Shown: positions 8,927-17,950, numbered from the stretch's first letter. The stretch: DNA of 64,000 bases from Gemmiger sp. An50 (GCF_002161595.1 NZ_NFID01000010.1:82814-146813), one strand, 5' to 3'. A program made the numbers and translations. The notes: a model not told the origin generated them from the letters alone.

Positions 8927-9493
8927 ATGGGGAAGTTTACGTTTGTTGAGACCGGACTGCCCGGTGTGCTGGTGATCGAGCCCACCGTATTCGGTGACGC
9001 CCGGGGCTACTTTATGGAGACCTTCCAGAAGGAAGAGTTCGCCGCCGCCGGCATCACCAACGAGTTCGTGCAGGACAACCAGTCCAAGTCCAGCCGAGGC
9101 GTGCTGCGGGGGCTGCATTTCCAGAAGGAGCATACCCAGGGCAAGCTGGTCCGTGTGACCAAGGGTGAGGTGTTCGACGTGGCGGTGGACTGCCGCCCGA
9201 ACAGCGCCACCTTCGGCAAATGGGTGGGCGTGACCCTGAGCGACGAGAACAAAAAGCAGTTCTACGTGCCCAAGGGCTTTGCTCACGGCTTCCTGGTGCT
9301 GAGCGACGAGGCCGAGTTCTGCTACAAATGCACCGATTATTACGACCCCACTGCCGAGGGCGGCATCCCCTACAACGATCCCACCGTGAATGTGGAATGG
9401 CCGGACTGCGGCTGCGAGTATCTGCTGAGCGAAAAGGACAAAAAGCACGAGCCCTTTGCCGCCCAGAGCTTTGATTATTTTAACAAGTGGTAA
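8927..9493 (+). CDS. rfbC: dTDP-4-dehydrorhamnose 3,5-epimerase
   Basis: RmlC epimerises C3 and C5 of dTDP-4-keto-6-deoxyglucose on the way to dTDP-L-rhamnose. The 188-residue protein has the RmlC cupin fold with RGLHFQ (H64, the catalytic-base position) and VPKGFAHGF (H120). The start is fixed by AAGGAG ten bases before the ATG at 8927; the frame overlaps the previous gene upstream, but that part is not RmlC-like. RmlA, RmlB and RmlD are not in this window, so the complete rhamnose route must be finished elsewhere. Confidence 0.94.
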   Translation: MGKFTFVETGLPGVLVIEPTVFGDARGYFMETFQKEEFAAAGITNEFVQDNQSKSSRGVLRGLHFQKEHTQGKLVRVTKGEVFDVAVDCRPNSATFGKWVGVTLSDENKKQFYVPKGFAHGFLVLSDEAEFCYKCTDYYDPTAEGGIPYNDPTVNVEWPDCGCEYLLSEKDKKHEPFAAQSFDYFNKW

Positions 9494-9505
9494 GGGAGCG
9501 CCGGT

Positions 9506-10300
9506 ATGCTGAAACTTTATGTGCAGGACTTTTTGCGCTACCGCTACCTGCTTTACAATCTGATCAGCCGTGATTTCAAGCTGAAATACCGCCGCAGTGT
9601 GCTGGGCGTTGCCTGGAGCGTGCTCAACCCGCTGATGATGTGTGCGGTGATGTTCGTGATCTTCAACACCCTCATGGCAGGCATGCGGGGCGAGGGCATC
9701 GAGAACTTTGCGGTGTATCTGGTGATCGGCCAGCTGCTGTTCAATTTCTTCCGCGAGTCCACCACCATGGCCATGTCCAGCGTGATGAACAACGCCATGC
9801 TGCTGCGCAAGGTCTATATCCCCAAATACATCTTCCCGCTGCAGAAGATCTGCTTCGGCCTGGTGAACTGCCTGTTCAGTTTCATCGCCCTCATCATCGT
9901 GATGCTCATCACCCGGGCGCGGCTGTATCCCACCATCCTGCTGGGGCTGTATCCGCTGCTGATGCTGGCGGTGTTCAGCCTGGGCATCGGCATGATCCTG
10001 GCCGCCATGGCGGTGTTCTTCCGGGATGTGATCCATCTGTGGGAGGTATTCACCACCATCCTCATGTGGTTCTCGGCCATCTTCTACACCCCCGAGCAGT
10101 TCGGAAACGCCCTGCTGGAGGGTCTGATCGCCCTGAACCCCCTGTACCAGTACATCACCGCCTTCCGCGATACCGTGATGTACGGCCAGCTGCTGAGCGG
10201 CGCACAGATTCTGATCTGCGCCGCCTGGGCTCTGGTCATGCTGGCGCTGGGCATGTTCGTGTTCAAAAAGACCCAGGATAAATTCGTTCTGTATATGTAA
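9506..10300 (+). CDS. ABC-2 type polysaccharide exporter permease (Wzm-like)
   Basis: The permease half of an ABC exporter that moves undecaprenyl-linked glycan or teichoic-acid-type polymer across the membrane. The 264 residues contain an amphipathic N-terminal segment (YLLYNLISRDFKLKYRRSVLG), the usual start of this family, and six predicted membrane helices. The start ATG follows GGGAG. The ATPase gene follows after 14 bases. Position after sugar-nucleotide genes and before glycosyltransferases fits export of the polymer made by this operon. Confidence 0.9.
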   Translation: MLKLYVQDFLRYRYLLYNLISRDFKLKYRRSVLGVAWSVLNPLMMCAVMFVIFNTLMAGMRGEGIENFAVYLVIGQLLFNFFRESTTMAMSSVMNNAMLLRKVYIPKYIFPLQKICFGLVNCLFSFIALIIVMLITRARLYPTILLGLYPLLMLAVFSLGIGMILAAMAVFFRDVIHLWEVFTTILMWFSAIFYTPEQFGNALLEGLIALNPLYQYITAFRDTVMYGQLLSGAQILICAAWALVMLALGMFVFKKTQDKFVLYM

Positions 10301-10314
10301 GGAGGCGCGGGAAA

Positions 10315-11067
10315 TTGCAGCAGCCCATTATCGAAGTCAATAACGTTTCCATGCGCTTCAACCTGGCCAAGGAAAAAAGCGAGAGCTTAAAAGAGTATTT
10401 TTTGCAGCTGGTCAAGGGCAAATTGCGGTTTGACGAGTTTTTTGCCCTGAAGGACGTGAGCCTCTCGGTTCAGCCCGGCGATTTTTACGGCCTGATCGGT
10501 CTGAACGGCAGCGGCAAATCCACCCTGCTCAAGGTTATCTCCGGCGTATATAAGCCCAGCAGCGGCAGCTGTAAGGTGCGGGGCACCGTTGCGCCCCTGA
10601 TCGAGCTGGGCGCGGGCTTTGACATGGACCTGACCGCCCGGGAGAACATCTACCTGAACGGTACCGTTCTGGGCTTCAGCCCCAAATACATCGACGCTCA
10701 TTTTGAGGAGATCGTGGAATTCAGCGAGCTGCGGGACTTTCTGGACGTGCCGCTGAAGAACTACTCCAGCGGCATGGTGGCCCGTCTGGCCTTTGCGGTG
10801 GCAACCATCACCAAGCCGGACGTGCTCATTGCCGACGAGATTCTGGCGGTGGGCGACTTTCTGTTCCAGGAAAAGTGCGAGCAGCGCATGCAGAAGCTGA
10901 TGAGCGGCGGCACCACCGTGATTCTGGTGAGCCACTCCATCGAGCAGATCGAGCGCATGTGCAACAAGGTGGCCTGGCTGGAGCATGGCCGCATCAAGAT
11001 GAACGGCCCCACCGAGGAGGTCTGCGAGGCCTATAAGCAGACCACCCGGGAAGACGACAAAATCTAA
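10315..11067 (+). CDS. ABC polysaccharide exporter ATPase (Wzt/TagH-like, short form)
   Basis: The ATPase partner of the preceding permease. The 250-residue product has Walker A GLNGSGKST (62-70), the signature YSSGM (150-154) and Walker B LIADE (171-175). It ends soon after the nucleotide-binding domain, so the C-terminal carbohydrate-binding domain that many Wzt proteins use to recognise a capped chain end is absent. The start is TTG at 10315, ten bases after GGAGG. It is followed by a hairpin that could reduce read-through into the glycosyltransferases. Confidence 0.9.
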   Translation: MQQPIIEVNNVSMRFNLAKEKSESLKEYFLQLVKGKLRFDEFFALKDVSLSVQPGDFYGLIGLNGSGKSTLLKVISGVYKPSSGSCKVRGTVAPLIELGAGFDMDLTARENIYLNGTVLGFSPKYIDAHFEEIVEFSELRDFLDVPLKNYSSGMVARLAFAVATITKPDVLIADEILAVGDFLFQEKCEQRMQKLMSGGTTVILVSHSIEQIERMCNKVAWLEHGRIKMNGPTEEVCEAYKQTTREDDKI

Positions 11068-11074
11068 CAATACA

Positions 11075-11124
11075 CAGCCAAGGCGGCGGGGGAGATGACT
11101 CCCTTGCTTTCCCTTGGCTGTTTT
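11075..11124 (+). terminator. Intra-operon hairpin, possible partial terminator
   Basis: CAGCCAAGG pairs with CCTTGGCTG (11112-11120) and is followed by TTTTC. An inner GGGAG/CTCCC stem sits in the loop. The next gene starts only 17 bases later, so it may attenuate rather than stop. Confidence 0.5.
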
Positions 11125-11141
11125 CAAAAGGAATGTGCGAA

Positions 11142-13019
11142 ATGGCAAAGCAAAACAACAACCAGCCTCTGCCCGCGGACGTTGCCCAAAAGGACAGCGT
11201 GGGCGGTATGGCAAAGCGCCTGCTGGATCCGGCCCATGTGAAGCAGCTGGCCGCCTGGTGCGCGCAGGTGGCGAAAGAGGAGGGCGGCCAGGCCCTGTGG
11301 CGGGAGATCAGCTTCCGGGTGAACCTGGCGATGCACCGGGATACCTGGCAGTACCGGGCGGACCTGCCCACCCGCCGGATGCTCAAACGCCAGCGGGCCG
11401 AGGGTGTGCCCGGCGGGCCGAAGATCAGTGTGGTGGTGCCCCTTTACAACACTCCGCTGCCCTTTTTGAAGCAGATGATCGAGAGCGTGACCGGCCAGAG
11501 CTACCAGAACTGGCAGCTGGTACTGGCCGACGCCTCGGACGAGGCCCATGCCCAGGTGAGCGCGGTGGCCCGGAAATATGCCGCAAAGGACAGCCGCATC
11601 ACCTACCAGAAGCTGGCGGAAAACCAGGGCATCGCGGGCAACACCAACCAGGGCTTCGCGCTGGCAAATGGCGACTGGCTGACCCTGCTGGATCACGACG
11701 ACGTGCTCTACCGCAACGCTCTGTATGAGGTGGCGAAGGCCGCCGTGGCGGGCGCGGATTTCGTCTACTCGGACGAGATCGTGCTCAGCGCGGATTTAAA
11801 GCATCTGGTGGACTACCACTTCAAGCCGGACTTTGAGCCGGACTATCTGCGGGGCTGCAACTACATCACCCATCTGGCCGCTTTTTCCCGGGGGCTGTTT
11901 GAGGCCACCGGCGGCGGGGAACGGGCGGAGTACGACGGCAGCCAGGACTTCGAGCTGATCCTGCGGCTCACCGAGAAAGCCAGGAAAATCGTGCACATCC
12001 CCTATGCGCTATACATCTGGCGCAGTCACGCCGCCTCCACCGCCTCCTCCATGGACGCCAAGCCCTACGCGCTGGCGGCGGGCGAGCGGGCCCTCAATGA
12101 CCATCTGAAGCGGGTGGGCCTTGCGGGCGAGGCGACCCGAATTCCGGGCTGCCCCGGCGCCTACCGGGTGCGGTATGAACTGACCGGCACACCGCTCGTC
12201 AGCATCATGATTCCCAACAAGGACCATGCGGAGGACCTGTCCCGCTGCCTGGAAAGCCTGTATAAATACGCGGGCTACAGCCGGTTTGAGGTCATCGTGA
12301 TCGAGAACAACTCCACCGACCCGGACACCTTCGCATATTATGAGAAGGCAAAGCAGCAGTTTGCGAATCTGCAGGTGGTGAAGTACGAGGGCGGGTTCAA
12401 TTTCTCCGCCATCAACAACTTCGGCCGCAAATTTGCAAAGGGCGAGCAGCTGCTGCTTTTGAACAACGACGTGGAGCTGCTCAGCGAGGGCTTCCTGGCC
12501 GAGATGCTCATGTACAGTCAGCGGCCGGACGTGGGCTGCGTGGGTGCGAAGCTCTACTTCCCGGACGATACCATCCAGCACGCCGGCGTGTTCCTGGGCA
12601 TCAACGGCACCGCGGGCCACAGTCACAAGAGCCACCCCCGCGCCTCGGCGGGCGATCTGTACCGGCTGGCCACCCCCCAGGACCTGATGGCAGTGACCGG
12701 CGCCTGCCTGATGGTGAAGGCGGAGCTGTACGACGCCTGCGGCGGCCTGGACGAGGAAAAATTCGCCGTGGCCTACAACGACATCGACCTGTGCCTGAAG
12801 CTCTGGCAGCAGGGGCTTTTGAATGTGTTCACCCCCTTTGCCGAGGCCTACCACCACGAAAGCAAGAGCCGCGGTCTGGATACCCTGAGCGAGAACGCCA
12901 AGCGCTACGAGCGGGAAAAGGCGAACTTCATCGAGAAGTACACCCACCTTATCCAGAAGGGCGACCCCTACTACAACCGGCATTTCAACCTGCTGTTTGA
13001 AAATTACGGCCTCAAATAA
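11142..13019 (+). CDS. Two-domain GT2 glycosyltransferase (first of tandem pair)
   Basis: A cytoplasmic processive-type or dual glycosyltransferase with two GT2 folds, of the kind that builds O-antigen or rhamnan chains before ABC export. Domain 1 begins near ISVVVPLYNTP (about residue 92) and has the metal-binding DHDD. Domain 2 begins near LVSIMIPNKDH and has the LLNNDVE metal motif. The ATG at 11142 (MAKQ) is preferred: AAAAGGA is ten bases upstream, whereas the ATG at 11133 is too close to it. The next gene encodes a close paralogue with the same architecture. The sugars transferred are unknown. Confidence 0.88.
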   Translation: MAKQNNNQPLPADVAQKDSVGGMAKRLLDPAHVKQLAAWCAQVAKEEGGQALWREISFRVNLAMHRDTWQYRADLPTRRMLKRQRAEGVPGGPKISVVVPLYNTPLPFLKQMIESVTGQSYQNWQLVLADASDEAHAQVSAVARKYAAKDSRITYQKLAENQGIAGNTNQGFALANGDWLTLLDHDDVLYRNALYEVAKAAVAGADFVYSDEIVLSADLKHLVDYHFKPDFEPDYLRGCNYITHLAAFSRGLFEATGGGERAEYDGSQDFELILRLTEKARKIVHIPYALYIWRSHAASTASSMDAKPYALAAGERALNDHLKRVGLAGEATRIPGCPGAYRVRYELTGTPLVSIMIPNKDHAEDLSRCLESLYKYAGYSRFEVIVIENNSTDPDTFAYYEKAKQQFANLQVVKYEGGFNFSAINNFGRKFAKGEQLLLLNNDVELLSEGFLAEMLMYSQRPDVGCVGAKLYFPDDTIQHAGVFLGINGTAGHSHKSHPRASAGDLYRLATPQDLMAVTGACLMVKAELYDACGGLDEEKFAVAYNDIDLCLKLWQQGLLNVFTPFAEAYHHESKSRGLDTLSENAKRYEREKANFIEKYTHLIQKGDPYYNRHFNLLFENYGLK

Positions 13020-13066
13020 GGCAGTCCGCAATCCATTTGAAATCCATCAAAGGAGAGGAACCTCCA

Positions 13067-14911
13067 TTGAATCTGAAAGTGAAACGCATCAAAGAACTGA
13101 TGGCCTATACCCTCCAGGTGCTGAAAGAAGAGGGAATCGTGCCGGTACTGCGCCGGGCTGTCGGCTTCATCAAGCGGCGCTTCTTCGGCAAAAAGGCCCG
13201 CTATCTGCCCAAAAAGCAGGTATTGGAGGCCCAGCGCAAGGAATGCGCCCAGGGCGCGCCCGGGCCGGTGATCTCCATCTGTGTACCGCTGTACAATACG
13301 CCGGAACCCTTCCTGCGCCAGCTGTTGGACAGCGTGCTGAATCAGACCAGTCCCGGCTGGGAGCTGTGTCTGGCGGACGCCTCCGACGACGCCCACCGCC
13401 CGGCGGTGAAAAAACTGGTGGACGCGGCGGCCCAGAAGGCGGGCGAGCGCATCCGCTATAAGGCGATCGAGAACAAGGGCATCAGCCACAACACCAACCA
13501 TGCGGCGGCGCTGGCCACCGGGGAATATCTGGCCCTGACGGACCACGACGATGTGCTGGCCCCTCACGCCATCTATACTGTGCAGAAGGCCATTGCCGAG
13601 ACCGGCGCGGCCTTCCTGTACAGCGACGAGGCCCTGTTCACCAAAAAGATCGAGAAGCCCACGGTGGGCCACTTCAAGCCGGACTACGCCCCGGACTATC
13701 TGCTCTGCTGCAACTACATCTGCCATCTGGCGGTGTTCCGCCGGTCGGAATTTCTGGCGGTGGGCGGCGAGCGGCCGGAGTGCGACGGCAGCCAGGACCA
13801 CGATTTGTTCCTGCGGCTGCTGGAGCGGCTGGAGCCCGCTCAGATCTGTCATATCCCCCAGGTGCTTTACTACTGGCGGGTGCACGCGGCCAGCACCAGC
13901 GGCGGCGTGGCGGCCAAGCCCTATGTGGCCAAGGCGGCGAAAAAGGCCATCGCGGACCACCTGCAGCGCACTGGCCAGCAGGGCGAGGTGAAGGACGGCA
14001 TCTTCCCCAGCACCTACAAGGTGGACTGGGTCATCCCCGGCGAGCCGCTGGTGAGCATCCTGATTCCCAACAAGGACCACACCGACGATCTGGAAAAGTG
14101 CCTTGCCTCGGTTTACGGAAAAACCACCTGGCAGCGCTTTGAAGTCATCGTGATCGAGAACAACTCCACCGATCCGGCCACCTTCGAGTATTATGAAAAG
14201 GCCAAGGAGCGGTTTGCCAACCTGCAGGTGGTAAAGTTCGAGGGAGGATTCAACTTCTCCGCCATCAATAACTTCGGCCGCAAATTTGCCAAGGGCGAAT
14301 ATCTGCTGCTGCTCAACAACGATGTGGAAATCATCGACGGCGAGTGGCTCACCGAGATGCTCATGCAGGCAAGCCGCCCCGGCGCGGCCATCTGCGGCGC
14401 CATGCTCTATTACCCGGACGATACCATCCAGCACGCGGGCATCATCACCGGTCTGGGCGGCTACGCGGGCCACAGCCACAAGTACAAAAAGGCGGGGGGC
14501 AGCGGTTATATGTTCCGGCTGGCCACCGTGCAGGACTTTTCCGCCGTCACCGCCGCCTGCCTGCTGGTGCGCAGCCAGGTGTACGACGAGATGGGCGGCC
14601 TGGACGAGGGCTTCACCGTTGCCTTCAACGACGTGGACTTCTGTTTACGGGTGCGGGATGCGGGTTACCGAATCATCTGGACCCCCTACGCCCGGCTGTA
14701 TCACTACGAGAGCAAGAGCCGGGGCAGCGACGAGAAGGACAAGGCGAAAAAGGAGCGGTTCGCCACCGAGCAAAAGCGCCTGACCGACCGCTTCACCCGC
14801 CACGGCCTGACCCACGACCCCTACTACAATCCCAGTCTGACCCTGGACCGGGAGGATTTTTCCGAGAGCGCCGATCTGCGGAATCTGAAGGACCCGCAGA
14901 CCGCCCTGTAA
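13067..14911 (+). CDS. Two-domain GT2 glycosyltransferase (second of tandem pair)
   Basis: A paralogue of the preceding gene with the same two GT2 domains: first domain from VISICVPLYNTP with DHDD, second from LVSILIPNKDH with LLNNDVE. Over the start of domain 2 the proteins are almost identical (RFEVIVIENNSTDP and GGFNFSAINNFGRKFAKGE are shared exactly), while the N-terminal parts differ more. This fits duplication followed by divergence of acceptor recognition, or local gene conversion. The start is TTG at 13067, twelve bases after AAGGAG; a TTG at 13037 lacks a ribosome site. Length from this start is 614 residues. Confidence 0.87.
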   Translation: MNLKVKRIKELMAYTLQVLKEEGIVPVLRRAVGFIKRRFFGKKARYLPKKQVLEAQRKECAQGAPGPVISICVPLYNTPEPFLRQLLDSVLNQTSPGWELCLADASDDAHRPAVKKLVDAAAQKAGERIRYKAIENKGISHNTNHAAALATGEYLALTDHDDVLAPHAIYTVQKAIAETGAAFLYSDEALFTKKIEKPTVGHFKPDYAPDYLLCCNYICHLAVFRRSEFLAVGGERPECDGSQDHDLFLRLLERLEPAQICHIPQVLYYWRVHAASTSGGVAAKPYVAKAAKKAIADHLQRTGQQGEVKDGIFPSTYKVDWVIPGEPLVSILIPNKDHTDDLEKCLASVYGKTTWQRFEVIVIENNSTDPATFEYYEKAKERFANLQVVKFEGGFNFSAINNFGRKFAKGEYLLLLNNDVEIIDGEWLTEMLMQASRPGAAICGAMLYYPDDTIQHAGIITGLGGYAGHSHKYKKAGGSGYMFRLATVQDFSAVTAACLLVRSQVYDEMGGLDEGFTVAFNDVDFCLRVRDAGYRIIWTPYARLYHYESKSRGSDEKDKAKKERFATEQKRLTDRFTRHGLTHDPYYNPSLTLDREDFSESADLRNLKDPQTAL

Positions 14912-14926
14912 AAGAGAGGCAATGCA

Positions 14927-15181
14927 ATGAAAAAGCTTTCGCGCTGCAGGGCCCGGTTCTCCATCCGGGCCTTCTGGGCGGGCATGGCGCTGGTGATCGC
15001 CGGCGGCTGCCTGCAGCAGTTCCTCCTGTTTGAGCTGGGTTTGGCGGCTGTGGTGGCCGCCTGGATGGTCAAACGATTCGGGCTGCGCTGCCCTCACTGC
15101 GGCTACCCCGGCGTTCTGCCCCGCTGGAAGGGCAAGGGCGGTTGCATCCGCTGCGGCCGCACCGTGGAATTTGACGACTGA
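14927..15181 (+). CDS. Small membrane protein with zinc ribbon
   Basis: An 84-residue protein of unknown function. Two hydrophobic segments near residues 14-48 are followed by a zinc-ribbon-like CPHCG...CIRCG pair, so four cysteines could bind one metal on the cytoplasmic side. It follows the second glycosyltransferase by 15 bases and is probably co-transcribed. A GAGAGG ribosome site precedes the ATG. Confidence 0.65.
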   Translation: MKKLSRCRARFSIRAFWAGMALVIAGGCLQQFLLFELGLAAVVAAWMVKRFGLRCPHCGYPGVLPRWKGKGGCIRCGRTVEFDD

Positions 15182-15229
15182 CCGGTTTTAAACCGGCAGA
15201 ACAATACCCCAAAAAAAGAGGTGTATCCT

Positions 15230-15502
15230 ATGGAATTCAAGATCAACGAAAACAGCATCGTATACGGCGACGAGACCCGGGAACTGGCCCGGATCACCTT
15301 CCCCCAGGTAGCGCCCGGCGTGGTGGACATCGACCACACCTTCGTGGGCGAGGAGCTGCGGGGCCAGGGTATGGCCGGTCAGCTGATGGAGCAGTGCGTG
15401 GCCCAGCTGCGCGCCAGCGGCCGCAAGGCCCGCACCAGCTGCAGCTATGCCGCCAAGTGGTTCGAAAAGCACCCCGAGGAAGCGGACCTGCTGGACAAGT
15501 AA
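15230..15502 (+). CDS. Small GNAT-type acetyltransferase (NATD1/CG-type)
   Basis: A 90-residue minimal GNAT domain with the acetyl-CoA loop RGQGMA and the ending SCSYAAKWFEKHPE typical of the small 'Acetyltransf_CG' family. Substrates of this family are not established. The ATG at 15230 is preferred over the GTG at 15221 because GAGGTG would otherwise be part of the coding region. A strong terminator follows, ending the operon that began at 7338. Confidence 0.85.
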   Translation: MEFKINENSIVYGDETRELARITFPQVAPGVVDIDHTFVGEELRGQGMAGQLMEQCVAQLRASGRKARTSCSYAAKWFEKHPEEADLLDK

Positions 15503-15511
15503 GACAAGCGA

Positions 15512-15563
15512 AAAAAGGCCGCCGGTTTTCCCTGAACAGGGAAGACCGGCGGCCTTTGTTTTG
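15512..15563. terminator. Intrinsic terminator between convergent genes
   Basis: A long stem (AAAGGCCGCCGGT with its complement, inner TTCCCT/AGGGAA) ends in TTTGTTTTG. It separates the acetyltransferase gene from the convergent flavin reductase gene. Confidence 0.88.
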
Positions 15564-15570
15564 TGCTGCC

Positions 15571-16263
15571 TTATTTCTTTTTGGGGCGTCGGGGGCCATA
15601 GCCTGTCTTTTTGGGGGCCGGGCTGCGCTTTGCCTCGCCTGCTTTGCGGGGCGCCTTTTCAAAGACGCCATTTTTCGGCGCCGGTCCTTTCTTGATCGGG
15701 GGCTGCTTTTTGCGCACGCTCCAGCCGAAGGTGCCAAGCTCCTCGCCCAGGCTGTAATACTGGCCGTGGGCGTAGGCCAGCAGGCCCGCTCGCTCCAGAT
15801 GCAGTTTGCCTGCCGCGTCCAGCAGGTTTTCGCTCACGTTTACGGCTACCACGTCCGCCAGAAACAGATCGTGGGTGCCCAGCGGAATCTGCTGGAATAC
15901 CTTGCATTCCAGATTCACCGGGCTTTCTCCCACCAGGGGGCAGCCCACCTGGCTGGCAGGCAGGGCGGTCAGGTTCATGGCCTCGAATTTGTTCACATCC
16001 CGGCCGCTTTTCACGCCGCACCAGTCCACGGCCCGGGCCAGGGCGGTGGTGGGCAGATTGATCACGAACTCGCCGCTTTGCTGAATCAGTCCGTAGCTGT
16101 GGCGGCTGGGCCGCACCGAGATGGAAACCCGGGGCGGGTGGGTGTTCACGATGCCCGCCCAGGCCACGGTGAACACGTTGGGGGCTTCCGGTGTGCCGCA
16201 GCTGACCAGAACCGGGGGAATGGGGCCCAGCAGCACGCTGCCCTTCCAGGTGATCTTGTTCAT
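15571..16263 (-). CDS. Flavin reductase family protein with basic C-terminal tail
   Basis: An FMN-binding split-barrel protein of the flavin-reductase-like family (about residues 1-180), with the family pattern of an early GPIPPVLVSCG and ...FTVAWAGIVNTHPP. Such proteins bind FMN and pass electrons from reduced nicotinamide or another donor; the partner is unknown. The last 45 residues are almost only Lys, Pro, Ala, Gly and Arg, an unusual disordered basic tail. Its ATG overlaps the stop of the upstream glycosyltransferase by four bases, so the two are translationally coupled. Confidence 0.85.
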   Translation of the reverse strand: MNKITWKGSVLLGPIPPVLVSCGTPEAPNVFTVAWAGIVNTHPPRVSISVRPSRHSYGLIQQSGEFVINLPTTALARAVDWCGVKSGRDVNKFEAMNLTALPASQVGCPLVGESPVNLECKVFQQIPLGTHDLFLADVVAVNVSENLLDAAGKLHLERAGLLAYAHGQYYSLGEELGTFGWSVRKKQPPIKKGPAPKNGVFEKAPRKAGEAKRSPAPKKTGYGPRRPKKK

Positions 16264-17225
16264 TTGTCCTCCTTATCGGGGAAGGTGGTCTCGCTGATGA
16301 TGAACCGGGGACGCTGTTTGGTCTCCAGATAGATTTTGCCGATGTACTCACCGATCACGCCCAGGCACAGCAGCTGGATGCCGCCCATGAAGCAGACGAT
16401 GCTGGTGGTAGAGGCCCAGCCTGCCACCGTGCTGCCCAGAATGGCTTCTACCACGGCCCAGATCACACCCAGGAAGCTGATGACGGAAATCAGCGCGCCG
16501 AAGCCGGTAATCAGCCGAATGGGCTTCACCGACAGGCTGGTGATGCCGTCGAAGGCAAGGGCCAGCATTTTTTTCAGGGGATAGTGGCTCTCGCCCGCGA
16601 TGCGCTCGGCCCGCTCATAATATACGCTGGTGCTCTTGAAGCCCACCAGCGGCACCATGCCACGCAGGAAGATGTTGACCTCCTTGAAGTTGGCGAACTC
16701 ATTCAGCACCCGGCTGCTCATGAGCCGGTAGTCCGCGTGGTTGAACACCACCTGCGCGCCCATCCAGTTCATCAGCTTGTAGAAGCCCTCGGCGGTGAAG
16801 CGCTTGAAGAAGGTATCGGTGTCCCGCTTGGAGCGCACGCCGTATACCACCTCGCAGCCGTCCCAGTAGGCATCCACCATGGCATCCATGGCGTTGATAT
16901 CGTCCTGGCCGTCGCAGTCGATGCTGATGGTGATGTCGCACCGGTCCTTCACGGTCATCAGACCGCCCAGCAGGGCATTCTGGTGGCCCCGGTTGCGGGA
17001 AAGGCAGACGCCTTCAAAGTGCTCGTCGCTTTTGGCCAGATCCTGGATGATGTTCCAGGTGTTGTCCTTGGAGCCGTCGTTCACAAAGACCACCCGACTC
17101 TCGGGGGCCACCCGGCCCTTTTCAATCAGACTGGTGATCTTTTCCAGGAACATGCCGCTGGTCACCGGCAGGACCTCCTGCTCGTTGTAGCAGGGGATCA
17201 CAATGTATAAAACAGGGGCTTTCAT
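16260..17225 (-). CDS. Membrane GT2 glycosyltransferase (GtrB/DPM-like)
   Basis: A 321-residue bactoprenol-sugar synthase type enzyme: a cytosolic GT2 domain with YIVIPCYNEQE at the start, DCDGQDD as the metal motif, then two membrane helices near residues 232-295. By family it moves a sugar from UDP-sugar to undecaprenyl phosphate, for use by GT-C enzymes outside the membrane. Two candidate GT-C-like users lie in this window (3-1703 and 33325-35103). It is the first gene of a two-gene minus-strand unit. Confidence 0.9.
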   Translation of the reverse strand: MKAPVLYIVIPCYNEQEVLPVTSGMFLEKITSLIEKGRVAPESRVVFVNDGSKDNTWNIIQDLAKSDEHFEGVCLSRNRGHQNALLGGLMTVKDRCDITISIDCDGQDDINAMDAMVDAYWDGCEVVYGVRSKRDTDTFFKRFTAEGFYKLMNWMGAQVVFNHADYRLMSSRVLNEFANFKEVNIFLRGMVPLVGFKSTSVYYERAERIAGESHYPLKKMLALAFDGITSLSVKPIRLITGFGALISVISFLGVIWAVVEAILGSTVAGWASTTSIVCFMGGIQLLCLGVIGEYIGKIYLETKQRPRFIISETTFPDKEDK

Positions 17226-17242
17226 GGCAGAAATCTCTCCTT

Positions 17243-17950
17243 TTAACAGTGATATTGGCGGGTCAGCTCCGCCTTATTCAGCAGCTTGAAGCTGTTTTTG
17301 TAGGTTTCAATCAGGCCCTCGTCCCGCATGCGGGAGATCTCCCGGCTCAGAGCACTGCGCTCGCAGTTCAGGTAATCCGCCAGCCCGGCACGGGAGAAGG
17401 GGATGGTGAAGGTGTCGGCCCCGGCCCGGGCGGATTCCTCCAGCAGATAGGCGCACAGCTTGCTGCGCAGGCTTTTCAGAATCAGCAGGTCTACCCGGCG
17501 GTTCAGAGCAAAGTATTTGTCGGAAATGGTGCACACCAGATTCTGCATCAGCTGAAAATGGCTGCCGTGCATCCGGGCGCAGGGGTGCAAAATCTTCTGG
17601 TAGGGCACAAACAGCACCTGGCAGTCGGTCTTGGCGATCACCGTGACCGGGCTTTTGGTGCTGCTGCCGCTGAGTACGTCGCCGAACAGGCTGCCCGGCT
17701 CCATCAGGGTGATGGCCACGCTGCCGCCGTCCGGCGTGTTTTTCACCGCCTCCACCTGACCGGCCAGCACGATGCCCACGTCCCGCATCTCATAGCCGGA
17801 AAGCAGCACGATCTCGCCCTTGGAAAAGGCGCGGGCGGCGGGCTGGAAGCACTCCATCGTCATGCGCAGCTCCGCCAGGCTCAGGCCACGGAACAGGGTG
17901 GTTTGCAGCAGGATGGGAAGGTGATCTTCCAATAGAATGGAATTGCGCAT
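17243..17950 (-). CDS. Crp/Fnr-family transcription regulator
   Basis: A 235-residue regulator: an N-terminal cyclic-nucleotide-binding-type beta barrel (about 15-130) and a C-terminal winged helix with the recognition segment near residues 186-208. It lacks a clear FNR-type N-terminal cysteine cluster, so an iron-sulfur oxygen sensor is unlikely; the ligand is unknown. The ATG at 17950 lies nine bases after AAAGGAG. It is divergent from the ABC importer at 18081, the usual position of a local regulator. Confidence 0.88.
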   Translation of the reverse strand: MRNSILLEDHLPILLQTTLFRGLSLAELRMTMECFQPAARAFSKGEIVLLSGYEMRDVGIVLAGQVEAVKNTPDGGSVAITLMEPGSLFGDVLSGSSTKSPVTVIAKTDCQVLFVPYQKILHPCARMHGSHFQLMQNLVCTISDKYFALNRRVDLLILKSLRSKLCAYLLEESARAGADTFTIPFSRAGLADYLNCERSALSREISRMRDEGLIETYKNSFKLLNKAELTRQYHC

